Origin: JACMME01 sp051005015
GTDB lineage: Bacteria; Gemmatimonadota; Gemmatimonadetes; Gemmatimonadales; Gemmatimonadaceae
DNA length: 18,796 nt
Assembly: GCA_051005015.1 (NCBI GenBank)
Contig: JBPCJT010000345.1
Span: 1-18,796, forward strand
Reading direction: 5' to 3'
Part shown: piece by piece, positions 1 to 7,287 of the stretch
Position numbering within the stretch: position 1 is the stretch's first letter
Layout: every line of letters starts with the position of its first letter
Program-made: the position numbers and the translations under genes
The notes under the pieces: model-generated
The model's input: the letters and a program-made list of their open reading frames with translations, nothing else
What the model was told of the DNA's origin: nothing
The model's database searches: none

Positions 1-184
1 ACATGACACCGTGCGGTCCACATCACCAGTCTGGACACTCATTGCCCAGTTTTCTTCCGGGGATGTTGTGGCACGAAAAACAAGGTGTGGTGGCAGACCA
101 CTCGGACACCGCGCCGCCTTCCCAATACCTGCCACCACTCACCTCATTCGTTTTTCGCAGCAACCTTCGCAGACTAGGTAAGTT
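1..184. other. Intergenic stretch with a 10-bp inverted repeat
   Basis: No convincing gene is visible here. A 67-codon frame runs through on the plus strand, but it has no ribosome binding site and no recognisable protein character. The one structure I see is a perfect 10-bp inverted repeat, GTGGTGGCAG (87-96) and CTGCCACCAC (129-138), with a 32-bp spacer. A T5 run lies 12 bp beyond the right arm. It could be a weak hairpin at the end of a gene lying left of the window, or chance. Confidence 0.4.
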
Positions 185-727
185 TCAGTCGCCCTCATAT
201 TCGTAAGAGAGTCCATCGGCCAAGCGAACGTTGTCGAGCAGCGAGTCTATTCCGGCGAGCGTAAGGGCCGTTGCGCCCACTTCATCCGGATCAAAGGTCA
301 TGGTAATCCCACGCCACATACCTTCCGGCCAATCGGTCATTTGCAGCCCGGCAACGAGGCGCTGAAGGAGCGGGCCGCATTCATCCCGAAGGCGAAGCGC
401 AATGTCGGTGAGCACCGCGAGCGGAATATCGAGGTCGCGTGTCACAAGCTCGCCGGTGACAGAATCGCGCCACGCGGTATCGCCAACGGCACCACGACCG
501 GGCCAAACCCCAAGATGACGGAAAGCACCCAGTCCATATCCTTCGGCGCGGCGGGATTCCACCACGGCGGCCAGCGCCAGCGCCAATGACTCGGTGCTCG
601 GCGTACCGTACAGCGTCACCACGTCGCGACCGCGGCGTTCGTATGTGAACGCCCCCGGAACGGAATCAACGCGAGCCAACACTGGCGAAGGATCGGGGGC
701 TTCCTCGAGCAGCACGAGGACATCCAT
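185..727 (-). CDS. Hypothetical protein, 180 aa
   Basis: I do not recognise this protein. The frame is open further upstream, but the ATG at 727 is preferred because AAGGGAGGGG, a strong Shine-Dalgarno, lies just before it; the upstream part of the frame has no such site. The product is soluble and acidic, with no signal peptide or membrane segment. It opens with a beta-strand-like MDVLVLLEEA and contains a helix rich in Ala and Leu around residues 48-60, a GYGLGAFRHLGVWPGRG loop at about 63-79 and an acidic C-terminus (YEYEGD). A possible -10 box TATCAT lies at 751-756 on the same strand, without a clear -35. The next gene on this strand starts far upstream, so it is probably transcribed alone. 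Its function cannot be inferred. Confidence 0.72.
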   Translation of the reverse strand: MDVLVLLEEAPDPSPVLARVDSVPGAFTYERRGRDVVTLYGTPSTESLALALAAVVESRRAEGYGLGAFRHLGVWPGRGAVGDTAWRDSVTGELVTRDLDIPLAVLTDIALRLRDECGPLLQRLVAGLQMTDWPEGMWRGITMTFDPDEVGATALTLAGIDSLLDNVRLADGLSYEYEGD

Positions 728-945
728 ATACCCCTCCCTTGTGAGAAAACATGATACCGGACGCCGGAGTGGCATCGCGGCAGACGCGCCTTGCGCCTTA
801 GTGGAAAGCAAGAGCAAGGCCCATTTAGCGCAAGGGTTGTCAGCCCATGCAACCCAATGACAGCGACAAAGTTCCGTGCGTTGGCGCTTTTCACTATCGA
901 GTGTCGATCGTTGCGCGAGTGCCGCAATCAGCGTGGCATTCTCGC

Positions 946-1434
946 CTAATGCGAAAGACCACCTGCCTCGCTTCCAGCCGCTGACTCATCGCTTCCTGGC
1001 CCTGCAAGGGCGACCCCTGCCGCGAGTGACATGCCGAGGGTCGCGAATACTATGGTCAGCTCGGGCGTACTTAACGCGCTCTCGAACCCTGGTGCGATGC
1101 GGCTGGGTAAGAGGAGGATATCGATGCCGTAGACAACGCCCGCGAACAGGAGACCGGCGAAGGCCAGCCACCATCGGCGCAGACGCCACGCGACGATCGC
1201 AAAGACCACCCCCCAAAGCAATATCGACAGCACGTGAACGACGAGTCCGACTGCGGTGACTGCATCGAAGCCGACGTGGAATCGAGCGTCGTTGCCCAAC
1301 GCAATCATGGCAACGGAGTTGATAAGGCTCCACGGCGCGCCGCGCGCGATACCAAAGCCGATCAACACACCCGCCGTGGCCGCGGCAGCCGCCATACCCG
1401 CGAACATTCCCATCCGCACGCGCTCGCCCATCAT
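946..1434 (-). CDS. Four-helix integral membrane protein, unknown function
   Basis: The product is 162 aa if it starts at the ATG at 1434 (MMGERVRMGM). The frame also allows a TTG start at 1491, which would add 19 residues; neither has a strong Shine-Dalgarno, so the start is uncertain. Four hydrophobic segments are visible at roughly residues 8-30 (Ala-rich), 55-82, 88-110 and 126-145. A basic loop, RLRRWW, at about 84-89 probably faces the cytoplasm. The C-terminus is a Gly/Ser/Ala/Glu-rich tail. I recognise no catalytic motif and cannot name a family. The downstream neighbour on this strand (hypothetical, start 727) is over 200 bp away, so co-transcription is uncertain. Confidence 0.68.
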   Translation of the reverse strand: MMGERVRMGMFAGMAAAAATAGVLIGFGIARGAPWSLINSVAMIALGNDARFHVGFDAVTAVGLVVHVLSILLWGVVFAIVAWRLRRWWLAFAGLLFAGVVYGIDILLLPSRIAPGFESALSTPELTIVFATLGMSLAAGVALAGPGSDESAAGSEAGGLSH

Positions 1435-1589
1435 TCTCGACAATCGCACGGTGGGAAAGAAAGCTTGCGGGTAATTGGTGCTCAAGGGCAATCAGACATT
1501 CTCGGATTCCGCAAATGTGCGCCGTTTCGCATGGGAGAGGATCTCGGAATGCAAACTGACCATCGAACTACGAAGAAAGCCCTTCAGGT

Positions 1590-1610
1590 TCGCAATCCGC
1601 AATCGCAACT
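1590..1610. repeat. Three drifted heptamers (GCAATCC family)
   Basis: Three consecutive 7-bp units, TCGCAAT, CCGCAAT and CGCAACT, lie just past the stop codon of the M23 lipoprotein gene. They are the reverse-complement form of the GGATTGC heptamers at 2807-2845 and 15821-15841. The array is short, so taken alone it could be chance. The shared word and period with the other sites make it credible. Confidence 0.45.
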
Positions 1611-1615
1611 GGCAG

Positions 1616-2722
1616 TCATGGCCGCTTTACTTCCCCGCGCGCGAACTTCGGCATCTCCGCCCAGGCCACAGGGTCGACATCCTCTCCGTGCACATAGATG
1701 CCGTAGTGCAGATGCGGCCCGGTGGCAAGGCCCGTGCTGCCCGCGCGCGCAATCAGGTCGGCTTTTGCGACCAATTCGCCACGGCGCACGAGCACGGTGT
1801 CGAGGTGGAAGTAGGCGGAAAGAACGCCCTGGCCGTGGTCGATTACGAGGGTCTTCCCTGGAAGCGTATAATCGCCCACATCCGCGACCACACCCGCCGC
1901 GGGGGCACGTATAGGCGCCTTGCGTGCCATGGCCATGTCGACGCCCGCGTGCCGCCAGCCCGGAGCGTCCGCCGCGGCGGAGTTGAGCGTGTCGGCGCCG
2001 AAGGCGCCGCGCACTCTGAGCGAAGACGCTCGCGTCACCGAACGCGAAGAATCCGACGCCGGAAAATAGAAGCGCTCAACCCCATATGCGGAGCTCTTGC
2101 TACCTCGGACGAGCGGCGACCGCCATTCTCCGCTCCATCGCCGCTCCGGGCTTTCCCCCCTCAATACCTGGCGGAGGGCCCGCGAGTCTCGCGATATGTC
2201 CGCCGTCCGCTTCACCATTGCGTAGCGTATGGAATCGAGGAATATGAGCTCGCGGCCAAAGTCGCGATCCGCCACCGCGATCTGGCGCACGATGCGTCCG
2301 GCCGGGCGATCGATGGTGAAGCTGTACGTCCCAGCGGGAGCGTCGGCCGAAAGCGGGAGAATTGCCTGGACGCCCGAGCTCGTGCGATAGCAGGGAAGCG
2401 CCGTACCTTTCCACGTGCAATGAGGTGCGTCCGGAAACAAGCCTTCCGCCTCGATCCAGACTAGCCCACCTCGACGCGGGGTCTCCGGGAACATGGTGAC
2501 TACGCCGGTGTCCGGCCCAGCCGCGGACAATGCCGAGCTGTCGGACGGAACGGCGGGAACGCCTCGCAACGTATCCGCGGAATCAACCAGCAGCCGGGAG
2601 CCGGCGAGCGTGTTGCTGTCGGCGATGGCGGTAGTGGTGTCCTGCTTGGTTTTGTCCTTGGGTATTATTTCGCACGCTGTTAATACGCTGGCCATCCACA
2701 CCGAAAAAATAGCTCTCTTCAT
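1616..2722 (-). CDS. M23 (LytM-type) peptidase lipoprotein
   Basis: A predicted 368-aa lipoprotein that would cleave or bind peptide crosslinks in peptidoglycan. The start is the ATG at 2722, preceded by CCCGGAGGAGACC (GGAGGA Shine-Dalgarno). The open frame extends about 87 codons upstream, but that part only translates the intergenic repeats. Residues 1-16 form a signal peptide ending in the lipobox Leu-Thr-Ala-Cys, with Cys17 as lipidation site. A Ser/Thr/Asp-rich linker follows to about residue 80, then a beta-rich region with an HCTWKG...LPC pair (about 80-150). The C-terminal M23 domain spans about 235-355. It keeps the zinc motifs: HAGVD (His258, Asp262) and HLH (His337, His339), plus a His at 306 in AYFHLD. 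The enzyme is therefore likely active, although some family members are only scaffolds. The ABC transporter gene lies 220 bp upstream on the same strand, separated by hairpin-forming repeats, so a shared operon is doubtful. Confidence 0.9.
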   Translation of the reverse strand: MKRAIFSVWMASVLTACEIIPKDKTKQDTTTAIADSNTLAGSRLLVDSADTLRGVPAVPSDSSALSAAGPDTGVVTMFPETPRRGGLVWIEAEGLFPDAPHCTWKGTALPCYRTSSGVQAILPLSADAPAGTYSFTIDRPAGRIVRQIAVADRDFGRELIFLDSIRYAMVKRTADISRDSRALRQVLRGESPERRWSGEWRSPLVRGSKSSAYGVERFYFPASDSSRSVTRASSLRVRGAFGADTLNSAAADAPGWRHAGVDMAMARKAPIRAPAAGVVADVGDYTLPGKTLVIDHGQGVLSAYFHLDTVLVRRGELVAKADLIARAGSTGLATGPHLHYGIYVHGEDVDPVAWAEMPKFARGEVKRP

Positions 2723-2806
2723 GGTCTCCTCCGGGAGCCGCGTACAAGGCAAAAGAGGGGCCAAGGATGCCGAAGCGCGGGGATGAATCAAGGATTTACG
2801 GACTCG

Positions 2807-2935
2807 GGACTGCGGATTGCGGATTGCCTGCGGACTCCGGACTGCGTACGAATCAGAAATTCCAAACTGCGGATAGTAACAGGAGTGAAATGGTCCCCCG
2901 ATCGTCCAACGCCGGCAATCCGCAGTCCGCAATTC
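2807..2935. repeat. Inverted pair of heptamer arrays (GGAYTGC family)
   Basis: The left array reads GGACTGC, GGATTGC, GGATTGC, then CTGC, GGACTCC, GGACTGC (2807-2845). The right array reads GCAATCC, GCAGTCC, GCAATTC (2915-2935), which is the same word on the other strand. The 22-nt arms at 2807-2828 and 2914-2935 can pair with one mismatch and two G-U wobbles, giving a long stem with an 85-nt loop. The element fills the gap between the ABC transporter stop and the M23 gene. It has no T-run typical of an intrinsic terminator. It may end, stabilise or process the ABC mRNA, or be a neutral repeat. Confidence 0.7.
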
Positions 2936-2942
2936 GCGTCCT

Positions 2943-4880
2943 TTACCGATACGCCGCCGCCTGAAGCGCGAATAGCTCGGCATACACGCCCTCTCGTGAC
3001 ACGAGATCCGCGTGTGAGCCAGTCTCCACTACTTCGCCACTTTCCAGGACTATGATGCGGTCGGCCATGCGCACGGTCGAGAAACGATGCGAGATCAGCA
3101 CTGCCATTCGGCCGGCCATCAGCTCGGAAAATCGCACGAACACCCCATATTCGGCGCGCGCGTCCAGCGCGGCTGTTGGCTCGTCGAGAATTAGCACCTG
3201 CGCGTCTCGCATGTATGCTCTCGCAAGTGCCACTTTCTGCCACTCACCGCCGGAGAGATCCACACCATCCTCGAAACGCCTGCCCAGCATCTGACCGTAT
3301 CCTTCCACAAGGCGTGGAAGGAGGGAGGCGGCGAGAGAGTTCTCAGCGGCAGCAAGGAGCGACGGTGGAATTTCCGCCTTTGAAGGCTCCTTATTCCTGA
3401 TGACTTCGGGAACGCGTCCGCGCGCGACCATATCACGCTTGTCGCGAAACAGGGTGATCGGACGGTTGTCGAGGTAGTCACGGACCGATCCGATTTCGCC
3501 AACGCCGATGTTCTCGTCGAAGCGCATATCGTAACGCACAAAATCCTGAAAGATTACGCCAATCGCGCGTCGCAAAGACGTCAGATCGTATTCCCGGAGG
3601 TCCACCCCGTCGAGCAGGATGCGTCCTTCGGTCGGCTCGTACAGTCTGGCGAGCAACTTGGTAAGCGTTGTCTTGCCGGCACCATTCTCTCCAACCAGTG
3701 CTATCCGCTCTCCGGGGAGTAGCTCGAAGCTCACGTGCCGCACTGCCCACCGATCGCTCCCGGGATAGGTAAAACCTACGTCTTCGAAGACAAAGCCCTG
3801 TGTGATGGGGCGAGAAACCATTCGCGCCCCGGAAGCTGACGCGATAGCAGGACGCATCTCGAAGAACGTGAACAGATCGCGCAGGTAGAGACTCTGCTCC
3901 ACGATGTCGCTGGCGCCGAGCAGGATCCGCTGAATCAGATCCCGGCTGCGCGAAAAGCTGGCGGCGAGAAAGGTGAGCGACCCAATGCTGATCGAGCCCT
4001 GCACTGTGCGCATGAGGATCAGCGCGTACGCGGCGTAGTAGCCGAGTGTTCCCAGCAGCGAAAGCGCGGTACTGACGATTCCTTTCCGGATGGACAGTGC
4101 CTTGTTGTCGTCGTAGAAGCGTTGCGAAAGCACCCGGTACCGCTCGATGAGCCAGGGCGCTAGCGCGAACATCTGCACTTCTTTGGCGGTCTTGTCGCTC
4201 GCTCCCACGAAACGGAGATAGTCGAGCTGGCGCCGCTCCGGCGTCCACCTGAAGAGCAGGGAATACCCCAGCGAAGCGAAGTGCGTCTCGCCGACGAAGC
4301 TGGGGAGAGTCGCGGCTATGAGCAGACCGAGCAGCCATGGACCGTAAGCCACCAGCGCCGCACCGAGCGTCATCAGCGTGAGCAGATCCTGCCCCATTCC
4401 TAGGAGCTGGGAAAGGAGCGCTATGCGGCCTACCGTCTGCCGACGCGCTCGCTCGAGATGATCGTAGAACGCGGGATCCTCGAACTGGGCCAGATCCAGT
4501 GTAGCAGCGTGCTCCATGAGCCGCACGCTGATCCGGTTCGAAAAGAGATCGCCGAGCAGACTTTCAATGAGAGCGGACGACCGCGCAAGAATCTCTCCCG
4601 TCAGCACGATCGCGATTTCAATGGCGACGAGATTCCAGAGCGCCCGCCAATCCGCGGGACCATTCCGCATCGCGACGACGGTGTCAACGATGAGCTTGCC
4701 AACCCAGAGCGTAGCTAGAGGAACCGCCGAGCGAGCGACACGGAGCACTGCCATCGAGACCGTGTACCCACGATGCGTCGCCCAAACGAGCTTCACGAGC
4801 TTGGGGACATACCCCATCGCTTTCAGCCGCTCACGCCAGGGGGGCTGTTCGGTGCTGGGCGGAACGCGCGGAGGTGGCAT
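2943..4880 (-). CDS. ABC exporter, fused permease and ATPase
   Basis: A 645-aa half-transporter of the ABCB/MsbA-like type, expected to dimerise in the inner membrane and export a substrate I cannot identify. The membrane domain covers about residues 25-330 with several hydrophobic helices (for example 50-70, 83-98, 168-192, 268-290). The nucleotide-binding domain runs from about 362 to the end. All key motifs are intact: Walker A GENGAGKTT (397-405), Q-loop Gln445, signature LSGGE (542-546), Walker B VLILDE (562-567) and H-loop His598. Between Q-loop and signature there is an unusually long charged segment (about 465-508), which looks longer than in ordinary exporters. The start is taken as the ATG at 4880; the Shine-Dalgarno is weak and the upstream frame is purine-rich intergenic sequence. 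Divergent from the DUF1800 gene. Confidence 0.9.
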   Translation of the reverse strand: MPPPRVPPSTEQPPWRERLKAMGYVPKLVKLVWATHRGYTVSMAVLRVARSAVPLATLWVGKLIVDTVVAMRNGPADWRALWNLVAIEIAIVLTGEILARSSALIESLLGDLFSNRISVRLMEHAATLDLAQFEDPAFYDHLERARRQTVGRIALLSQLLGMGQDLLTLMTLGAALVAYGPWLLGLLIAATLPSFVGETHFASLGYSLLFRWTPERRQLDYLRFVGASDKTAKEVQMFALAPWLIERYRVLSQRFYDDNKALSIRKGIVSTALSLLGTLGYYAAYALILMRTVQGSISIGSLTFLAASFSRSRDLIQRILLGASDIVEQSLYLRDLFTFFEMRPAIASASGARMVSRPITQGFVFEDVGFTYPGSDRWAVRHVSFELLPGERIALVGENGAGKTTLTKLLARLYEPTEGRILLDGVDLREYDLTSLRRAIGVIFQDFVRYDMRFDENIGVGEIGSVRDYLDNRPITLFRDKRDMVARGRVPEVIRNKEPSKAEIPPSLLAAAENSLAASLLPRLVEGYGQMLGRRFEDGVDLSGGEWQKVALARAYMRDAQVLILDEPTAALDARAEYGVFVRFSELMAGRMAVLISHRFSTVRMADRIIVLESGEVVETGSHADLVSREGVYAELFALQAAAYR

Positions 4881-4953
4881 TAGCTCAGGGTGGAGGGACG
4901 GGGAAAGCGGGGGGCAGGAAGTAGGAAAGTGAAAGGCAATGGAAGGTGAGAGA

Positions 4954-5016
4954 AACCAGGACCCGCCGGGCGGTGCACCGGTGCACCAACCTGGTCTTTT
5001 TACCCTGGTCCCCGGT
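4954..5016. repeat. 16-bp perfect palindrome inside nested repeats
   Basis: Positions 4972-4987 read GGTGCACCGGTGCACC, which equals its own reverse complement. It is flanked by ACCAGG (4955-4960) and CCTGGT (4990-4995), so a larger cruciform or hairpin is possible; C and T5 follow the right arm. Two related words, CCCTGGT and CCCCGGT, follow at 5003-5016. The element sits in the 272-bp gap between the divergent ABC transporter and DUF1800 genes. It could be an operator for a dimeric regulator or another intergenic repeat. The position between divergent genes fits an operator, but the resemblance to other AACCAGG-containing gaps in this window fits a repeat. Confidence 0.55.
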
Positions 5017-5152
5017 TCCTCCTCCGCCCTTCCTCCTCCCTGCTTCCCAGTTAAACATACAGAACGGTCTTGGTGAACTTCCCCCCGCGCTGCGATTAAC
5101 GATTTCACTCAGCGTTCGTCTACCGAGCAGACCTAATCAAAAGCGAGTACTG

Positions 5153-7114
5153 ATGCGCAAGTTTTCCACTGTCTCGACAGCTGTCGCCTGGGCGGTCGTG
5201 GGGTGTGCTCCCAGCCAGAACCGCGTTCCTGCCCCCTCCCTGGGAGTATACGCCGTGGAGGGGATGGCGGCGGATGCGATGCCACGGGAGCAAACCGCCG
5301 ATCAACAGATTCGGCACGCGCTCAGTCGGGCCGCTTTCGGCGCTCGCCCCGGCGACTACGACAGAGTTCGCTCCATCGGTCTGGACAGATGGATCGCCCT
5401 GCAGCTCGAGCCCCGACGCATTGAAGATCGGGATATGACGCGATTCCTCTCGCAATTCCCTACTCTGGCGCTCAGCACGAACGAAATGGTTGAGCGATTT
5501 CCGCCCCCTCAGTTGATCCGCGCGCAAGAGCGCGCGGAGATGCCGCGTCAGGGCAGGGATGCTCCCCCCATGGCGCCTCGTGGTGTACGAACTGATAGCG
5601 CTCGCGAGATGACGTTACGCACGCGCGAAGATTCGGTGCGATACCGCCAGGCAGCCGAGGCATCCAGGGGAGTTCTGGCCGAAGCACAGATTGCAAAGGT
5701 AGCGCGAGCGGTGGCGAGCGAGCGGCAACTCGAGGAAGTGATGACGGACTTCTGGTCCAACCACTTTTCGGTATATGCCCAGAAAGGCGCGACGCGTTAC
5801 TTCATAACCTCATACGAGCGAGACGTTATCCGTCCTCACGCGCTGGGAAACTTTCGCCAGATGCTCGGCGCCGTCGCGAGGAGTCCGGCAATGCTTTTCT
5901 ATCTGGACAACTGGCAGAGCAGCGCTGACAGCGGCGCGCCCCGGTTGCAGAGTCCAAGGCAACCGGTAGCGCGAAACGGATTGCCCTCGCGTAGAAAGGG
6001 TGGCGCCAGGCGCGGTCGTGGACGCGATCGTGTTCTTCGGGGGGGGGCCCCCGCGATGGATTCCGGCGACAGCGCGCCTCCCACCGCTCCGCGCCGCCGC
6101 CCCCGCGGCCTGAATGAGAACTACGCACGCGAGATCCTCGAGCTCCATACGCTCGGCGTGGACGGTGGGTACACTCAGCAGGACGTGATCAACGTGGCAC
6201 GCGCACTTACTGGATGGACGCTGGAGAACCCGCGCCAGGGCGGCGGGTTTGTTTTCCGCTCCTTCATGCATGACGCCGGAGAGAAGAAAATCCTGGGCGT
6301 GACTCTGAAGGCCAATCGAGGAATCGAAGATGGGGAGCAGGTACTGGACATCGTCGCGCGCCATCCATCGACAGCAAGGCACATTGCCACCAAGCTCGCT
6401 CGCCGCTTCGTCAGCGACAGCCCGTCGCCAGCGCTCATCGATCGCGCGGCGGCCACATTCACTCGCACCGACGGCGACATCAGGGAAGTCGTTCGCACGA
6501 TTCTCACATCCCCGGAGTTTTTCTCCCGCCCGGCGTACCGGAGCAAGGTGAAGTCACCGTTCGAGCTTGTCGTGAGCGCCCTTCGCGCAATTGGGGCGGA
6601 GCCCGACAGCACGCCGCGCACTGCGCTTATAGTCGCCAGGCTCGGCCAGCCGCTCTGGTTGCACCAGGCGCCGAACGGCTACCCGGAGACAGGCGAGTCG
6701 TGGATCAACACGGGCGCGATTCTGAACCGGATCAACTTCGGACTCGCCCTCGCTGGAGGCCGTATCCCTGGCGCCTCGCTCACGAATTGGGCGCAGGCTG
6801 ACAAGCTCGCCTCTTCACCCCGTGAGCAACAAGTGGACGGAGTGATCACGACGCTCCTTGGCGGTGATGCCTCGCCGGATACCCGGTCCATAATGATATC
6901 GGGAAGCAATCCCATGCTGGCGCGCGCGCCTGACGTTTCAAACAGCACGGATGTTATGCGGGCAGAGGAGGCACAGCCAATGATGGATAATGGCGCCGCA
7001 CCCCGAAGAGACCGGGGACGTCGGCAGGATCCCCTTGGAGCATTTACGGACCTGAAGGGCTTCGCGCAAGTCGTTGGGTTGGCGCTTGGCTCACCTGAGT
7101 TTCAGCGGCGGTAA
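5153..7114 (+). CDS. DUF1800 domain lipoprotein
   Basis: A 653-aa secreted protein of the DUF1800 family, whose biochemical role is unknown; such genes are commonly paired with DUF1501 genes, as here. The start is the ATG at 5153, chosen because a signal peptide follows directly, with a lipobox-like Val-Val-Gly-Cys (Cys18). The frame is open upstream to 4946, but that part translates intergenic repeats. Family landmarks are clear: RHALSRAAFGARPGD (about 54-68), DFWSNHF (199-205) and NENYAREILELHTLGVDGGY (321-340). Between the last two lies a low-complexity Arg/Gly/Pro linker (about 257-318) containing a G9C5 run at 6039-6052. Base composition changes in that linker, but the frame continues cleanly on both sides. 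The DUF1501 gene follows after 173 bp containing a hairpin. Confidence 0.9.
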   Translation: MRKFSTVSTAVAWAVVGCAPSQNRVPAPSLGVYAVEGMAADAMPREQTADQQIRHALSRAAFGARPGDYDRVRSIGLDRWIALQLEPRRIEDRDMTRFLSQFPTLALSTNEMVERFPPPQLIRAQERAEMPRQGRDAPPMAPRGVRTDSAREMTLRTREDSVRYRQAAEASRGVLAEAQIAKVARAVASERQLEEVMTDFWSNHFSVYAQKGATRYFITSYERDVIRPHALGNFRQMLGAVARSPAMLFYLDNWQSSADSGAPRLQSPRQPVARNGLPSRRKGGARRGRGRDRVLRGGAPAMDSGDSAPPTAPRRRPRGLNENYAREILELHTLGVDGGYTQQDVINVARALTGWTLENPRQGGGFVFRSFMHDAGEKKILGVTLKANRGIEDGEQVLDIVARHPSTARHIATKLARRFVSDSPSPALIDRAAATFTRTDGDIREVVRTILTSPEFFSRPAYRSKVKSPFELVVSALRAIGAEPDSTPRTALIVARLGQPLWLHQAPNGYPETGESWINTGAILNRINFGLALAGGRIPGASLTNWAQADKLASSPREQQVDGVITTLLGGDASPDTRSIMISGSNPMLARAPDVSNSTDVMRAEEAQPMMDNGAAPRRDRGRRQDPLGAFTDLKGFAQVVGLALGSPEFQRR

Positions 7115-7159
7115 CTATCAAAAGGCGGTGGCTAACCAGGATCTGCGCGCCACGGGTGT

Positions 7160-7258
7160 GGTGTTCGGTGCCCGGTGCGCGGTTGGCAAAGCGCGGTCAT
7201 CGGTTTCCGGTTCCCAGGTAACCCTGTAGTACCAAACGAGCACCGCGCACCGAACACC
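7160..7258. repeat. 19-nt inverted repeat built from heptamers
   Basis: The left arm GGTGTTCGGTGCCCGGTGC (7160-7178) and right arm at 7240-7258 are complementary at 18 of 19 positions, with a 61-nt spacer. The left side continues as heptamers GTGTTCG, GTGCCCG, GTGCGCG (7161-7181); the right side is GAGCACC, GCGCACC, GAACACC (7238-7258). The spacer also holds GGTTTCC, GGTTCCC (7202-7215). The element fills most of the gap between the DUF1800 and DUF1501 genes, so in a shared mRNA it would form a strong hairpin and could separate expression of the two. No T-run follows, so it is not a classical intrinsic terminator. Confidence 0.72.
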
Positions 7259-7287
7259 GTTCTCGTTGCGATCCAAACTCAAACTCG

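Noticed and set aside
3..206. 67-codon plus-strand frame at the left edge
   Set aside because: No ribosome binding site, no recognisable protein features, and it runs into the end of the 180-aa gene on the other strand.
836..857. Hairpin GGGTTG/CAACCC upstream of the 180-aa gene
   Set aside because: Only 6 bp, with no T-run on either strand; not enough to call a terminator.
1475..2464. 329-codon plus-strand frame
   Set aside because: It lies opposite the M23 lipoprotein, whose motifs, lipobox and Shine-Dalgarno are clear. It is an Arg/His-rich shadow typical of high-GC DNA.
2723..2983. N-terminal extension of the M23 protein by 87 residues
   Set aside because: It translates the intergenic heptamer repeats and would bury the signal peptide; the ATG at 2722 has a strong GGAGGA.
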